From Zeimonas sp003577305 (GTDB taxonomy: Bacteria; Pseudomonadota; Gammaproteobacteria; Burkholderiales; Burkholderiaceae_E), in the NCBI GenBank assembly GCA_030263385.1, contig SZOX01000014.1, positions 1 through 64,000 on the forward strand: DNA of 64,000 nt. Direction: 5' to 3'. A program made the translations under genes and the position numbers. Shown piece after piece: positions 35,046 to 44,050 of the stretch. The notes under the pieces were generated by a model. It was given only the letters and a program-made list of their open reading frames with translations. It had not been told where the DNA came from and did not search any database. Within the stretch, counting starts at the first letter, position 1; each line of letters opens with the position of its first letter.

Positions 35046-35083
35046 TTTACAGCGCATTGCCCGAGGAATAGAGTGTGTATACA
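35046..35083 (+). promoter_or_regulatory. Promoter and GntR operator of the catabolic island
   Basis: TTTACA (35046-35051) and TAGAGT (35069-35074) are 17 bases apart, giving a start near 35081. The palindrome TGTATACA (35076-35083) covers that start. This fits the symmetrical TGTATACA-type sites bound by FadR/FCD-group GntR proteins, so the downstream GntR probably represses itself and the genes after it. Confidence 0.7.
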
Positions 35084-35134
35084 GTATCCAGCACACATCC
35101 GATTTCCGGCCGCCACGTGCGGTGGAGGTGCGCC

Positions 35135-35809
35135 GTGGTTCCGTCGCTCGAACCTGTCGATCGTCCCGTCGCCCTGGGCGCGCAGGTCTACGACACGCTG
35201 CGCGCCTACCTGCGCGACGGCGCGATCCGGGCAGGCCAACCGCTGCAGGAAGTGCAACTCGCCACGCAGCTGGGCGTCTCGCGCACGCCGGTGCGCGAGG
35301 CACTCGCGCGGCTGGCGAGCGAAGGGCTGCTGGTCTCGGGCGGGCGCAGCTACATGGTGCCCGAACTCACGCTCGCCGACGTCGACGACATCTACGAAGT
35401 GCGCTTCCTGATCGAGCCGCCGGCAACCCGCCGCGTGGCCGAACGCAGCGCCGACCCGCGGGTGCGCGCGCCGATCGAGGCGGCGCTCGCCGAGGCGCGC
35501 GCTGCGCACCGCGCCGGCGACGCCGCCGCCTTTCGCGAAAGCCACGTGCGCTTCCGCAGCGCCTGGCTCGCGCTGGTGCCCAACCGGCGGCTGGTGAAAG
35601 TGATCGAGCAATACGCCGACCACATGCAGCGCATCCGTGCACTCACGCTGGACGACGCCGGCATCCGTGCCATCGTGCTCGCAGGCTTCGAGCGCCTGAC
35701 CGCGGCGCTGCGTGCCGGCGACGGAGACGCTGCCGCCGCGGCGACGCATGCGCACCTGGTCGAGGCCAGGCGCGCTTTCGTCACCGCGATCGGCCTCGAC
35801 AAGACCTGA
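35135..35809 (+). CDS. GntR family regulator (FCD domain)
   Basis: A 224-residue GntR-type repressor. The winged helix spans about 10-75 (VYDTLRAYLRDGAIRAGQ, then LGVSRTPVREALARLASEGLL), followed by an FCD ligand domain with DIYEVRFLIEPPATRRVAE. I chose the GTG at 35135 because GGAGG lies six bases upstream; an in-frame ATG at 35075 falls inside the operator. It is the first gene of the island and 19 bases before the thiolase, so it likely controls the pathway in response to an aromatic acid or CoA ester. Confidence 0.92.
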   Translation: MVPSLEPVDRPVALGAQVYDTLRAYLRDGAIRAGQPLQEVQLATQLGVSRTPVREALARLASEGLLVSGGRSYMVPELTLADVDDIYEVRFLIEPPATRRVAERSADPRVRAPIEAALAEARAAHRAGDAAAFRESHVRFRSAWLALVPNRRLVKVIEQYADHMQRIRALTLDDAGIRAIVLAGFERLTAALRAGDGDAAAAATHAHLVEARRAFVTAIGLDKT

Positions 35810-35828
35810 CATCCACCGGGAGGCCCCC

Positions 35829-37034
35829 ATGCCCTACAAGGCACAGATCCCCTACGGCGCCTACTGGAGCACGCCGTTCGCGCGCTGGCAGGGCAGCTTC
35901 GCGAACCTGAACAGCGTCGAGTTCGCGGCGCACGTGGCGCGCGCCGAGCTTGCGAAACGGCGCATCGACCCGACGGCGCTCGACTACGGCGTGCTCGGCT
36001 TCTCGGTGCCGCAGAAGCATTCGTTCTACGGGCTGCCCTGGCTCACCGGACTGCTCGGCGCCGGGCACGTCGGCGGCCCCACGCTGATGCAGGCCTGCGC
36101 CACCGGCGTGCGCACGCTGCTGGCGGCCGCGCAGGAAATCGAGGTCGGCATGGCCGGCGTCGCGCTGGCGATCAACTGCGACCGCACCTCGAACGGCCCG
36201 CACCTCTATTACCCCAACCCGCGCGGCCCCGGCGGCACCGGCGCCGCCGAAGACTGGGTGATGGACAACTTCAACTGCGACCCGCTCGGTCCGCACGCGA
36301 TGCTGACCACCGCCGAGAACGTCGCGAAGAAGCACGGCATCGCGACCGCGGCGCAGCACGAAGTGGTGCTGCGGCGCGAGGAGCAGTACCGCGATGCGCT
36401 GGCCGACGATGCTGCGTTCCTCAGGCGCTTCATGACGCTGCCCTTCGACGTGCCGGCACCGAACTACCGCAAGAGTGCCGGCACGCTCGAAGCCGACGAA
36501 GGCGTCTCGCGTTCCACGCCCGAGGGGCTGGCGCGGCTCGAGCCGGTCGCCAGGGGGGGCACGATCACCTACGGCGGCCAGACCCATCCGGCCGACGGCA
36601 ACGCCGCGATCATCGTCGCCAGCGCCGAGCGCGCACGCGAGCTCTCCAGCGACCCGAAGATCGCGGTGCGGCTGCACGGCTTCGGGTTGGCGCGCGCCGC
36701 GCTCGCGCACATGCCCGAGGCGACGGTGCCGGCCGCGCAGCGCGCGCTCGCGCAGGCCGGCCGATCGATCGCGCAGATGGCGGCGATCAAGACGCACAAC
36801 CCGTTCGCGGTCAACGACCTGTACTTCGCGAAGGAAACCGGCGCCGACCTGCAATCGATGAACAACTACGGCTGCTCGCTCGTCTGGGGTCATCCGCAGG
36901 CGCCGATGGGCACGCGCTCGATCATCGAACTGATCGAGGAGCTCGCGATCCGCGGCGGCGGTTTCGGGCTGTTCACCGGCTGCGCGGCCGGCGACACCGC
37001 GATGGCGGTGGTGCTCGAGGTCGCGGACGCCTGA
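35829..37034 (+). CDS. Thiolase family protein
   Basis: A 401-residue thiolase. The acyl-accepting Cys is in LMQACATGVRTLLAA, the His in HNPFAVNDLYFA, another in LVWGHPQAPMGTRS, and the second Cys in FTGCAAGDTAM. In the proposed pathway it would cleave 2-aminobenzoylacetyl-CoA into 2-aminobenzoyl-CoA and acetyl-CoA. GGAGG lies near its start. The assignment to this step is by context. Confidence 0.9.
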   Translation: MPYKAQIPYGAYWSTPFARWQGSFANLNSVEFAAHVARAELAKRRIDPTALDYGVLGFSVPQKHSFYGLPWLTGLLGAGHVGGPTLMQACATGVRTLLAAAQEIEVGMAGVALAINCDRTSNGPHLYYPNPRGPGGTGAAEDWVMDNFNCDPLGPHAMLTTAENVAKKHGIATAAQHEVVLRREEQYRDALADDAAFLRRFMTLPFDVPAPNYRKSAGTLEADEGVSRSTPEGLARLEPVARGGTITYGGQTHPADGNAAIIVASAERARELSSDPKIAVRLHGFGLARAALAHMPEATVPAAQRALAQAGRSIAQMAAIKTHNPFAVNDLYFAKETGADLQSMNNYGCSLVWGHPQAPMGTRSIIELIEELAIRGGGFGLFTGCAAGDTAMAVVLEVADA

Positions 37035-37060
37035 GCGGTGCGGCGCGGCGGAGCGCGACG

Positions 37061-38611
37061 ATGCAGATGCACGAATGGATCCACCATCACGCGGGGCGCC
37101 ATCCCGCGCGGCTGGCGATCCGCTTTCCCGGGCGCGACTCGAGTTACGCGGCGCTCGCGCAGTCGATCGACCGCTGCGCGGCGGCGCTGGCCGCCGCGGG
37201 CGTGCGACGCGGAAGCTGCGTTGCATACCTGGGCCTGAACAGCCCCGAAGAGATCGCGCTGCTGTTCGCCTGCGCGCGCGTGGGCGCGATTTTCCTGCCG
37301 CTGAACTGGCGGCTTGCCGCGCCCGAACACCGGCAGATCCTCTCCGATTGCCCGCCGTCGCTGCTGTTCGTCGAATCGCAGTTCGTCGAACACGCCGAAG
37401 CGCTGCGCGCCCCGCTCGGCCCCGATGCCGCGGTCGCAATCGGCGAGCCCGCGCCCGGCTGGACCGGCTGGAACGCATTCCTGTCGCGCACCGCAGCGCA
37501 CGGCGCCACGCCGGCCGCCATCCACGATGCGGGCGAGTGCGACCCCGATCCGCACGCTGCGCTGCTCGTCTGCTACACGTCGGGTTCCACCGGCAAGCCC
37601 AAGGGCGTCGTGCTCACGCAGGACGCGATCGCCTGGAATGCGCTGAACAGCGCGGCGATGCACGAGCTCACCGAAGACGATCGCGTGCTCACCACGCTGC
37701 CGCTGTTTCACGTGGGCGGACTGAACAACCAGACGACGCCGGCGCTGCAGACGGGCTGCACCGTGGTGCTGCATCCGAAGTTCGAGGTCGAGGCCACCTT
37801 CGATGCGATCGAGCGCGAGCGCATCACGCTCACCGTGCTGGTGCCCGCGCAGCTCGAAGCGATGCTCGCGCACCCGCGCTGGAACGGCGCCGATCTTTCG
37901 AGCCTGCGCATGATCACCACCGGCTCGATGATCGTGCCCGAGCGCCTGATCCGTGCGGTGCACGCGCGCGGCGTGCCGCTGGTGCAGGTCTACGGCGCCA
38001 CCGAAACCTGCCCGATCGCCGCCTGCCAGCAGGCGCAGGACGCCTTTCGCAAGGCGGGCTCGGCAGGCCGGGCGGCCGCGCACTGCGAACTGCGCATCGT
38101 CGGCGACGACGACCGCGAGGTCGCGCAGGGCGCCACCGGCGAGATCCTGGTGCGCGGTCCGAACCTGATGAGCGGCTACTGGAACGCGCCGCAGGCCACA
38201 GCGGCGGTGCTGGTCGACGGCTGGTTCCACACCGGCGACATGGGGCACCTGGACGCCGAGGGTTTCCTCTACGTCGACGGCCGGCGCAAGGAAATGATCA
38301 TCTCGGGCGGGGAGAACATCTATCCGGCCGAGATCGAGAACGTGCTCACCGAGTCGCCCGACATCGCCGAGGCCTCGGTGGTGGGCTGGCCCGACCGCCG
38401 CTGGGGAGAGATCGCGGTCGCGGTCGTCGCCCCGCGCGCGGGCCGCCGCCTCGACGAAACCGCCGTGCTCGGCCTGCTCGAAGGACGCATCGCCCGCTTC
38501 AAGCACCCGAAGCGGGTGCTCTTCGTCGATGCGCTGCCCAAGACGGCGCTCGGCAAGGTCCGTCGCGAGGAAGTGCGGCGCCTGGTCGCCGGCACGCCCG
38601 CTGGCGGCTGA
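37061..38611 (+). CDS. Acyl-CoA ligase, candidate indoleacetate-CoA ligase (IaaB-like)
   Basis: A 516-residue AMP-forming synthetase. The P-loop is CYTSGSTGKPKGVVLT, VQVYGATETCPIA follows, and the catalytic lysine is in PKTALGKVRREEVRRL. By position in the island it is the best candidate to activate indole-3-acetate to indoleacetyl-CoA, the role of IaaB in Aromatoleum aromaticum. Sequence alone says only carboxylic acid CoA ligase. Twenty-six bases separate it from the thiolase and 17 from the hydantoinase gene. Confidence 0.88.
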   Translation: MQMHEWIHHHAGRHPARLAIRFPGRDSSYAALAQSIDRCAAALAAAGVRRGSCVAYLGLNSPEEIALLFACARVGAIFLPLNWRLAAPEHRQILSDCPPSLLFVESQFVEHAEALRAPLGPDAAVAIGEPAPGWTGWNAFLSRTAAHGATPAAIHDAGECDPDPHAALLVCYTSGSTGKPKGVVLTQDAIAWNALNSAAMHELTEDDRVLTTLPLFHVGGLNNQTTPALQTGCTVVLHPKFEVEATFDAIERERITLTVLVPAQLEAMLAHPRWNGADLSSLRMITTGSMIVPERLIRAVHARGVPLVQVYGATETCPIAACQQAQDAFRKAGSAGRAAAHCELRIVGDDDREVAQGATGEILVRGPNLMSGYWNAPQATAAVLVDGWFHTGDMGHLDAEGFLYVDGRRKEMIISGGENIYPAEIENVLTESPDIAEASVVGWPDRRWGEIAVAVVAPRAGRRLDETAVLGLLEGRIARFKHPKRVLFVDALPKTALGKVRREEVRRLVAGTPAGG

Positions 38612-38628
38612 AAAAGGAGGAATTCCCC

Positions 38629-40770
38629 ATGGCCCTCGAGATCGGCATCGACGTCGGCGGCACCTTCACCGACTTCGTCGTCACCCGCGACGGCGCCGAG
38701 CCGGCGATCTTCAAGTCGCTGTCCACGCCGGACGATCCGTCGATCGCGGTGGTCGCCGGCCTGGCCGACATCGCGGCGAGCATGAATCCGCCGATGACGC
38801 TCGAGGACTTCGCGCCGACGATCGATTCGATCGTGCACGGCACGACCGTGACCACCAACGCCACGCTCACGCACACCGGCGCGAAGTGCGGCCTCGTCAC
38901 CACGCAGGGCGTGCGCGACGCACTCGAGATGCGCCGCGGCATCCGCGAGGAGCAGTACAACAACCGCTATGCGAACGTGAAGCCGCTGGTGCCGCGCTAC
39001 CTGCGCGCCGGCGTCCCGGGCCGCATCGACCGGGTGGGCGCGGAGACCACGCCGCTCGACGTCGACGCCGTGCGCGAGGCGATCGGCTTGTTCCGGCGCG
39101 AGAAGGTGCAGGCAGTGGCGATCTGCTTCATGAACTCGTTCGCCAACCCGGCGCACGAGCGCGCCGCCGCCGAAATCGTCCGGCGCGAGCTGCCCGGTGC
39201 GTACCTGTCGGTGTCCACCGACCTGCTGCCGTCGATCCGCTTCTACGAGCGCGTGAGCACCACGGTGCTCAACGCCTACGTCGGTCCGAAGCTGAACCAC
39301 TACCTCGACCAGCTGGTCGGGCGCCTGAAGGGCATCGGCTTCGACGGACTGCTGCTGATCATGCAGTCCAACGGCGGGGTGATCTCGCCGCAGCTGGCGC
39401 GCGAGAAGGCGGCGCTCACGCTGCTGTCGGGCCCGGCGGGCGGCCCGGGCGCGGGCCTGTTCTATGCGCGCGCCCACGGCTTCGACAAGTGCATCACCAC
39501 CGACATGGGCGGCACCAGCTTCGAGGCCTCGGTCTCGGTGGGCGCGCCGATGATCAAGAACGACGGCGAGATCGCGCGCCACAAGCTCGCGCTGCCGATG
39601 CTCGACATCCACACGATCGGCGCGGGCGGCGGCTCGATCGGCTGGCTCGACGAAGGCGGGCTGCTGCGGATGGGCCCGCAAAGCGCCGGCGCCGATCCGG
39701 GCCCTGCCTGCTACGGCAAGGGCGGCACGCTGCCCACCACGACCGACGCCAACCTGGTGCTGGGCTATCTCGACCCCGGTTTCTTCGCCGGCGGCAGGAT
39801 GAAGCTCGACGCGGCCGCCGCACGCGCGGCGATCGAGGAACACGTCGCGCGTCCCATGGGCCTGGGCGTCGAGGAGGCCGCGGCCGGCATGTACCGGGTC
39901 GCCTGCAACAACATGGCGCAGGGCGTGCGCGAGGTCACGATCAAGCGCGGCTTCGATCCGCGCGAGTTCCCGATCGTGCCGGCCGGAGGCGCGGGGCCGA
40001 TCCACTCGTGCCTGATCTGCCACGAGCTCGAGATCCCGCTGCAGATCGTGCCGCGCGAATCCTCGGTGCTGTGCGCGTTCGGCATGCTGATGAGCGAACT
40101 GAAGCACGACTTCGTGCGCACTTTCGTCGCGCGGCTCGAGTCGCTCGAATGGACGAAGCTCGTCGACATGATCGACGCGATGGCGCGCGAGGGCGCTGCG
40201 CTGCTGGCCGAAGAGCGCATTCCCGAAGCGCGCCGGCGCTACGAAGTCAAGTTCGACTGCCGCTACATCCGCCAGTACCACGAGGTGTCGTTCGTCGTGC
40301 CGCGCGCGCTGCTCGACGCGCGCGACGCGGCCGGCATCGCGCGCGCCTTCCACGCCGAGCACAACCGGCTCTACGGCTACTCGCTCGAGCAGGAGGCGAC
40401 GCCGATCGAGATCATCAACGTGCGCGTGCAGGCGATCGGCGCGGTCGACATGCCGGCTTACCGCAAGGACGAGTGGATGGGTGCCGATGCCTCGCACGCG
40501 CTGAAGGGGCGGCGCGCCGTCTACGTCCCCGAGAGCCGCAGCTTCGCCGAGGTGCCGATCTACGACGGCCACCGGATGCGCTTCGGCAACCGCATCGACG
40601 GCCCGGCGATGATCGAGCAGGCGACCACCGCGATCTTCGTGAGCGCCTCGTACGACTGCGTGGTCGACGCATTGGGCTCGTTCGCCGTCTACCGCAAGGG
40701 GCGCGAAGACCTCTGCCGCGCGGCCTTCGGGCCGTCGGCGCAGGCCGAACCCGCCACGGCCCCCGCCTGA
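38629..40770 (+). CDS. Hydantoinase/oxoprolinase A-type subunit (ATP-dependent lactam hydrolase)
   Basis: A 713-residue HyuA-family subunit. It has the N-terminal ATPase-fold motif IGIDVGGTFTDFVV, HGTTVTTNATL and the second nucleotide-site segment ITTDMGGTSFEASV, with GAGGGSIGWLD further on. A-type subunits bind ATP and work with a B-type partner to open cyclic amides or carboxylate ketones. In the indoleacetate pathway a HyuAB-like pair opens the oxindole lactam to an aminophenylsuccinyl product. AGGAGG lies upstream of the ATG. Confidence 0.93.
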   Translation: MALEIGIDVGGTFTDFVVTRDGAEPAIFKSLSTPDDPSIAVVAGLADIAASMNPPMTLEDFAPTIDSIVHGTTVTTNATLTHTGAKCGLVTTQGVRDALEMRRGIREEQYNNRYANVKPLVPRYLRAGVPGRIDRVGAETTPLDVDAVREAIGLFRREKVQAVAICFMNSFANPAHERAAAEIVRRELPGAYLSVSTDLLPSIRFYERVSTTVLNAYVGPKLNHYLDQLVGRLKGIGFDGLLLIMQSNGGVISPQLAREKAALTLLSGPAGGPGAGLFYARAHGFDKCITTDMGGTSFEASVSVGAPMIKNDGEIARHKLALPMLDIHTIGAGGGSIGWLDEGGLLRMGPQSAGADPGPACYGKGGTLPTTTDANLVLGYLDPGFFAGGRMKLDAAAARAAIEEHVARPMGLGVEEAAAGMYRVACNNMAQGVREVTIKRGFDPREFPIVPAGGAGPIHSCLICHELEIPLQIVPRESSVLCAFGMLMSELKHDFVRTFVARLESLEWTKLVDMIDAMAREGAALLAEERIPEARRRYEVKFDCRYIRQYHEVSFVVPRALLDARDAAGIARAFHAEHNRLYGYSLEQEATPIEIINVRVQAIGAVDMPAYRKDEWMGADASHALKGRRAVYVPESRSFAEVPIYDGHRMRFGNRIDGPAMIEQATTAIFVSASYDCVVDALGSFAVYRKGREDLCRAAFGPSAQAEPATAPA

Positions 40771-40791
40771 ACCCGACCCGGAGCCTTCGCC

Positions 40792-42489
40792 ATGAGCACC
40801 GCCGAATCGCCGAAGATCGACCCGATCCTGCTGTCGGTCTACGCACGCACCTTCCGCTCGATCACCGACGAGATGAGCATCTCGATGGAGCAGACGACGC
40901 GCTCGCCGATCCTGTGCGAGGCGAAAGACTACGTCACGGGCCTCTACGACGCCGACGGCAACATGCTCGAGCAGACCGAGAACCTGCCGATCCTCGCGTT
41001 CTCGCTCGCGCCGGTGTGCAAGTACATCAAGGAGTACTTCGGCGACGAGATCTACCCGGGCGACGTCATCTTCCACAACGACGTGTTCAGCCTCGGCAAC
41101 CAGAACAACGACGTCGCGGTGTTCAAGCCGGTGTTCCTCGGCGAGCGGCTGGTCGCCTGGACCGCGGTGAAGGGCCACCAGGCCGACATCGGCGGCAACG
41201 TCGCCGGCGGCTACAACCCGAACGCGGTCGAAGTCTGGCAGGAGGCGCTGCGCATCCCGCCGGTGAAGGTGGTCGAGCGCGGCAAGCTGCGCCGCGACGT
41301 CTGGAACCTCATCTTCGCCAACGTGCGCCTGGACATCGTGCAGCACGACATGAAGGCCGAGATGGGCGCGTGCACGATCGGCGAGCGGCGCATGCTCGCA
41401 TTGCTGGCCAAGTACGGGGTCGACAGCTACGAAGCGCACAAGCAGGCGCTCTTCGACGCCACGCGCCGCATGATGGAGGCCGAGATCGCCAAGATCCCGA
41501 ACGGCCGCTATTCGGGCGAAGGCTACGTCTACTACGACGGCCGCCACGAGGGCTCGAAGTTCACGATCCGCGTCGACATCGAGGTCGAGGATCGCAGGAT
41601 CCGCTTCGACTACTCGCGCACCGACCCGCAGACCAACGGCTTCGTCAACGGCACCTTCACCTCGAGCGCCTCGGCCACGATCCTCACGCTGCTGCAGATG
41701 GTGAACCCCGACATTCCGCACAACGAGGGAATGGTGCAGCCGATCGAGATCGTGATTCCAGAAGGCACGATCCTGAACGCCGCCTACCCGAAGGCCACCA
41801 CCTTCGGCAACCACCTGTGCCCGCCCAACGCCGACGCGATCCAGCGCGCGCTCGCGCCGGTGCTGCCCGACCGCGTCACCGCCGGCTGGAACAACCTGCT
41901 CGCGTCGCTCACCACCGGCATCGATCCGCGCACCGGCGAGAAGTACGTCGACATCGGCTTCATGGGCCTGAAGGGCGGCTCGGGCGCGATGCTCGGCGCC
42001 GACGGCTACGACCACATCGGCATGATCGACGCCTCGGGCGGCGTGCTCGACCAGGACTACGAGATGTTCGAGCAGCAGACACCGCACACGCTGCTGCGCC
42101 ACGAGCTGCTGACCGACTCGGCCGGCGCGGGCCGGTGGCGCGGCGGGCTGGGCGTGGAGACGATTTTCGAGATCGGCTCGGACGACACGCAACTGGTCAC
42201 TTTCGGCGACGGCGACTTCGAGCCGGCCTTCGGCCTGTTCGGCGGCCAGGACGCCGGGCTGAACTTCATCCGCCTGCAGTACCCCGACGGCCGCACCGTC
42301 GTGCCGAGGAACAAGGACCTGATCACCGGGGTGCCCAGGGGAACGATCTACCACCAGGTGGCCAGCGGGGGCGGCGGTTATGGCGATCCGAAGAAGCGCG
42401 ATCGCAAGGTGCTCGCGGAGGAGGTGCGCAACGGCGTGATCTCGACCGAGGCGGCGCGCGAGGTCTACGGAATGGACGAGGAGTCCTGA
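40792..42489 (+). CDS. Hydantoinase B-type subunit
   Basis: A 565-residue HyuB-family protein. It has EMSISMEQTTRSPILCEAKD-type opening sequence, GDVIFHNDVF, HQADIGGNVAGGYNP and a C-terminal Gly-rich GGLGVE/ASGGGGYGDPKKRD. The B subunit carries the hydrolytic or acyl-transfer site and acts with the HyuA-type subunit encoded 21 bases upstream. Together they are the candidate oxindoleacetate (or oxindoleacetyl-CoA) hydrolase. The usual family length is about 500-600 residues. Confidence 0.93.
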   Translation: MSTAESPKIDPILLSVYARTFRSITDEMSISMEQTTRSPILCEAKDYVTGLYDADGNMLEQTENLPILAFSLAPVCKYIKEYFGDEIYPGDVIFHNDVFSLGNQNNDVAVFKPVFLGERLVAWTAVKGHQADIGGNVAGGYNPNAVEVWQEALRIPPVKVVERGKLRRDVWNLIFANVRLDIVQHDMKAEMGACTIGERRMLALLAKYGVDSYEAHKQALFDATRRMMEAEIAKIPNGRYSGEGYVYYDGRHEGSKFTIRVDIEVEDRRIRFDYSRTDPQTNGFVNGTFTSSASATILTLLQMVNPDIPHNEGMVQPIEIVIPEGTILNAAYPKATTFGNHLCPPNADAIQRALAPVLPDRVTAGWNNLLASLTTGIDPRTGEKYVDIGFMGLKGGSGAMLGADGYDHIGMIDASGGVLDQDYEMFEQQTPHTLLRHELLTDSAGAGRWRGGLGVETIFEIGSDDTQLVTFGDGDFEPAFGLFGGQDAGLNFIRLQYPDGRTVVPRNKDLITGVPRGTIYHQVASGGGGYGDPKKRDRKVLAEEVRNGVISTEAAREVYGMDEES

Positions 42490-42491
42490 AG

Positions 42492-43625
42492 ATGGACTTC
42501 GAGCTGAGCGACGAGCAGAAGGCGGTGCGCGACGCGTTCGCGCGCTTCGCCGACCAGCGCATCGTGCCGCAGGCCGCGGCGCTCGACGAGGCGCGCGCGT
42601 TCCCGCGCGAACTGTTCGGCGAGCTGGCGGGGCTCGGCCTGTTCGGAATGCGCTACCCGGAAGAGGTCGGCGGCAGCGGCATGGCGCTCGCCGAGTTCTG
42701 CCTGGCGCTCGAGGAGATCGCGCGCGGTTCGATGTCGCTGGCCGGCGCCGCGGCGATGCAGTCGCTGATGGGCACCAAGTTCCTGCACATGCTGGGCAAC
42801 ACCGACATCGTCGAGCGGCTGTTCAAGCCGGCACTGGCCGGCGAGAAAATCGGCGCGATCTGCATGACCGAGCCGAACGCGGGCTCCGACCTCGGCTCCA
42901 TCGCCACGGCCGCGAAGAAGGTCGACGGCGGCTACGTGCTCGACGGGCAGAAAACCTGGATCACTTCGGCGCCGGTGGCCGACTTCTTCACTGTCTTCGC
43001 GCGTGCCGGCGAGGAGAGGAAGCTCACGATCTTCCTGGTCGAGAAGCACTTCGCCGGCATCACGGTCGGACGCGAGATCCACAAGATGGGGGTCTGGGCG
43101 CTGCCGACCTCGGAAGTCGCGTTCGCCGGGTGCTTCGTCCCCGACAGCCACCGGCTCTCGAAGGAAGAAGGCGACGGCGAAGCTCACCTGCGCAAGACGC
43201 TGGCCGAGATCCGCATCATCACCGGCGCGATGGCGCTGGGCGTGGCGCGCGCCGCGCTCGACGAGGCGGTGCGCTACGCGGGCGAGCGCCGCCAGTTCGG
43301 CAAGCCGATCGACCGCTTCCAGGCGATCCAGATGAAGCTCGCCGGAATGGCCACCGGGCTGCAGGCCGCCACGCACCTGGTGCGCCACGCCGCCTGGCTG
43401 CGCGACTCGGGGCGCCCGCACCACAAGGAGGCGGCGATGTGCAAGCTGTTCGCCACCGAGACCGCAGCCGACATCTGCGACCAGGCGGCGCGCGTGCTGG
43501 CCTCGTACGGCTACGCAATGGAATACCCGGTGCAGCGCTACCTGCGCGACGTGCGCTTCACGCTGATCGGCGGCGGCACCAGCGAAATCCTGAAACTGAT
43601 CATCGCCAAGGAGGTCACCTCATGA
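42492..43625 (+). CDS. Acyl-CoA dehydrogenase, candidate (2-aminobenzyl)malonyl-CoA dehydrogenase (IaaF-like)
   Basis: A 377-residue FAD acyl-CoA dehydrogenase with ICMTEPNAGSDLGSI, GQKTWITSAPVADFF, ERRQFGKPIDRFQAIQ and IGGGTSEILKLII. The Glu of the common YEGT catalytic motif is replaced by Gly361, and the alternative helix-G Glu is not clearly aligned. That fits an enzyme starting from decarboxylation. In Aromatoleum IaaF oxidatively decarboxylates benzylmalonyl-CoA to cinnamoyl-CoA. Its position directly before the B12 mutase supports that role. Its stop overlaps the mutase small-subunit start. Confidence 0.85.
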   Translation: MDFELSDEQKAVRDAFARFADQRIVPQAAALDEARAFPRELFGELAGLGLFGMRYPEEVGGSGMALAEFCLALEEIARGSMSLAGAAAMQSLMGTKFLHMLGNTDIVERLFKPALAGEKIGAICMTEPNAGSDLGSIATAAKKVDGGYVLDGQKTWITSAPVADFFTVFARAGEERKLTIFLVEKHFAGITVGREIHKMGVWALPTSEVAFAGCFVPDSHRLSKEEGDGEAHLRKTLAEIRIITGAMALGVARAALDEAVRYAGERRQFGKPIDRFQAIQMKLAGMATGLQAATHLVRHAAWLRDSGRPHHKEAAMCKLFATETAADICDQAARVLASYGYAMEYPVQRYLRDVRFTLIGGGTSEILKLIIAKEVTS

Positions 43626-44050
43626 GCGCCGTCGCAGGACTCGCGCCACGAAGCCCGCAGCAGCGCCGGATCAGGGTGCTGCTCGCCAAGCCCGGCCTCG
43701 ACGGCCACGACCAGGGCGCGAAGGTGGTCGCACGCGCGATGATGGATGCCGGCTTCGAGGTGATCTACACGGGGCTGCGGCAGACGCCCGAATCGGTGGC
43801 GCGCATGTCGCTGGAGGAAGACGTCGACGTCATCGCGCTCTCCAGCCTGGCCGGTTCGCACCTGCCGTTCTGCCGCAAGCTCGAGCCGCTGCTCAGGGCC
43901 AACGGGCTCGGCGACAAGCTCTGGCTGATCGGCGGCAACCTTCCCGCGCAGGACCACGACGAGTTGCGCGCGCTGGGCTTTCGCGGCGTGTTTCCCACCG
44001 GTTCGAAGCTCGACGCGATCGTCGGCTACATCCGGGAGCAGGTGAAATGA
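43622..44050 (+). CDS. B12-binding subunit of acyl-CoA mutase
   Basis: A 142-residue cobalamin-binding protein. The lower-axial motif D27-x-H29-x-x-G32 is in KPGLDGHDQGAKVVARAM, followed by SSLAGSH and GGNLPAQD, which hold the nucleotide tail. It is the small subunit of a two-subunit, adenosylcobalamin-dependent mutase with the large subunit encoded next, overlapping by four bases. The split arrangement matches isobutyryl-, 2-hydroxyisobutyryl- and related mutases. Confidence 0.93.
   Translation: MSAVAGLAPRSPQQRRIRVLLAKPGLDGHDQGAKVVARAMMDAGFEVIYTGLRQTPESVARMSLEEDVDVIALSSLAGSHLPFCRKLEPLLRANGLGDKLWLIGGNLPAQDHDELRALGFRGVFPTGSKLDAIVGYIREQVK

Noticed and set aside
38320..42354. A 1344-codon minus-strand frame over the hydantoinase genes
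   Set aside because: Antisense shadow of two strong genes with clear motifs; it has no recognisable domain of its own.
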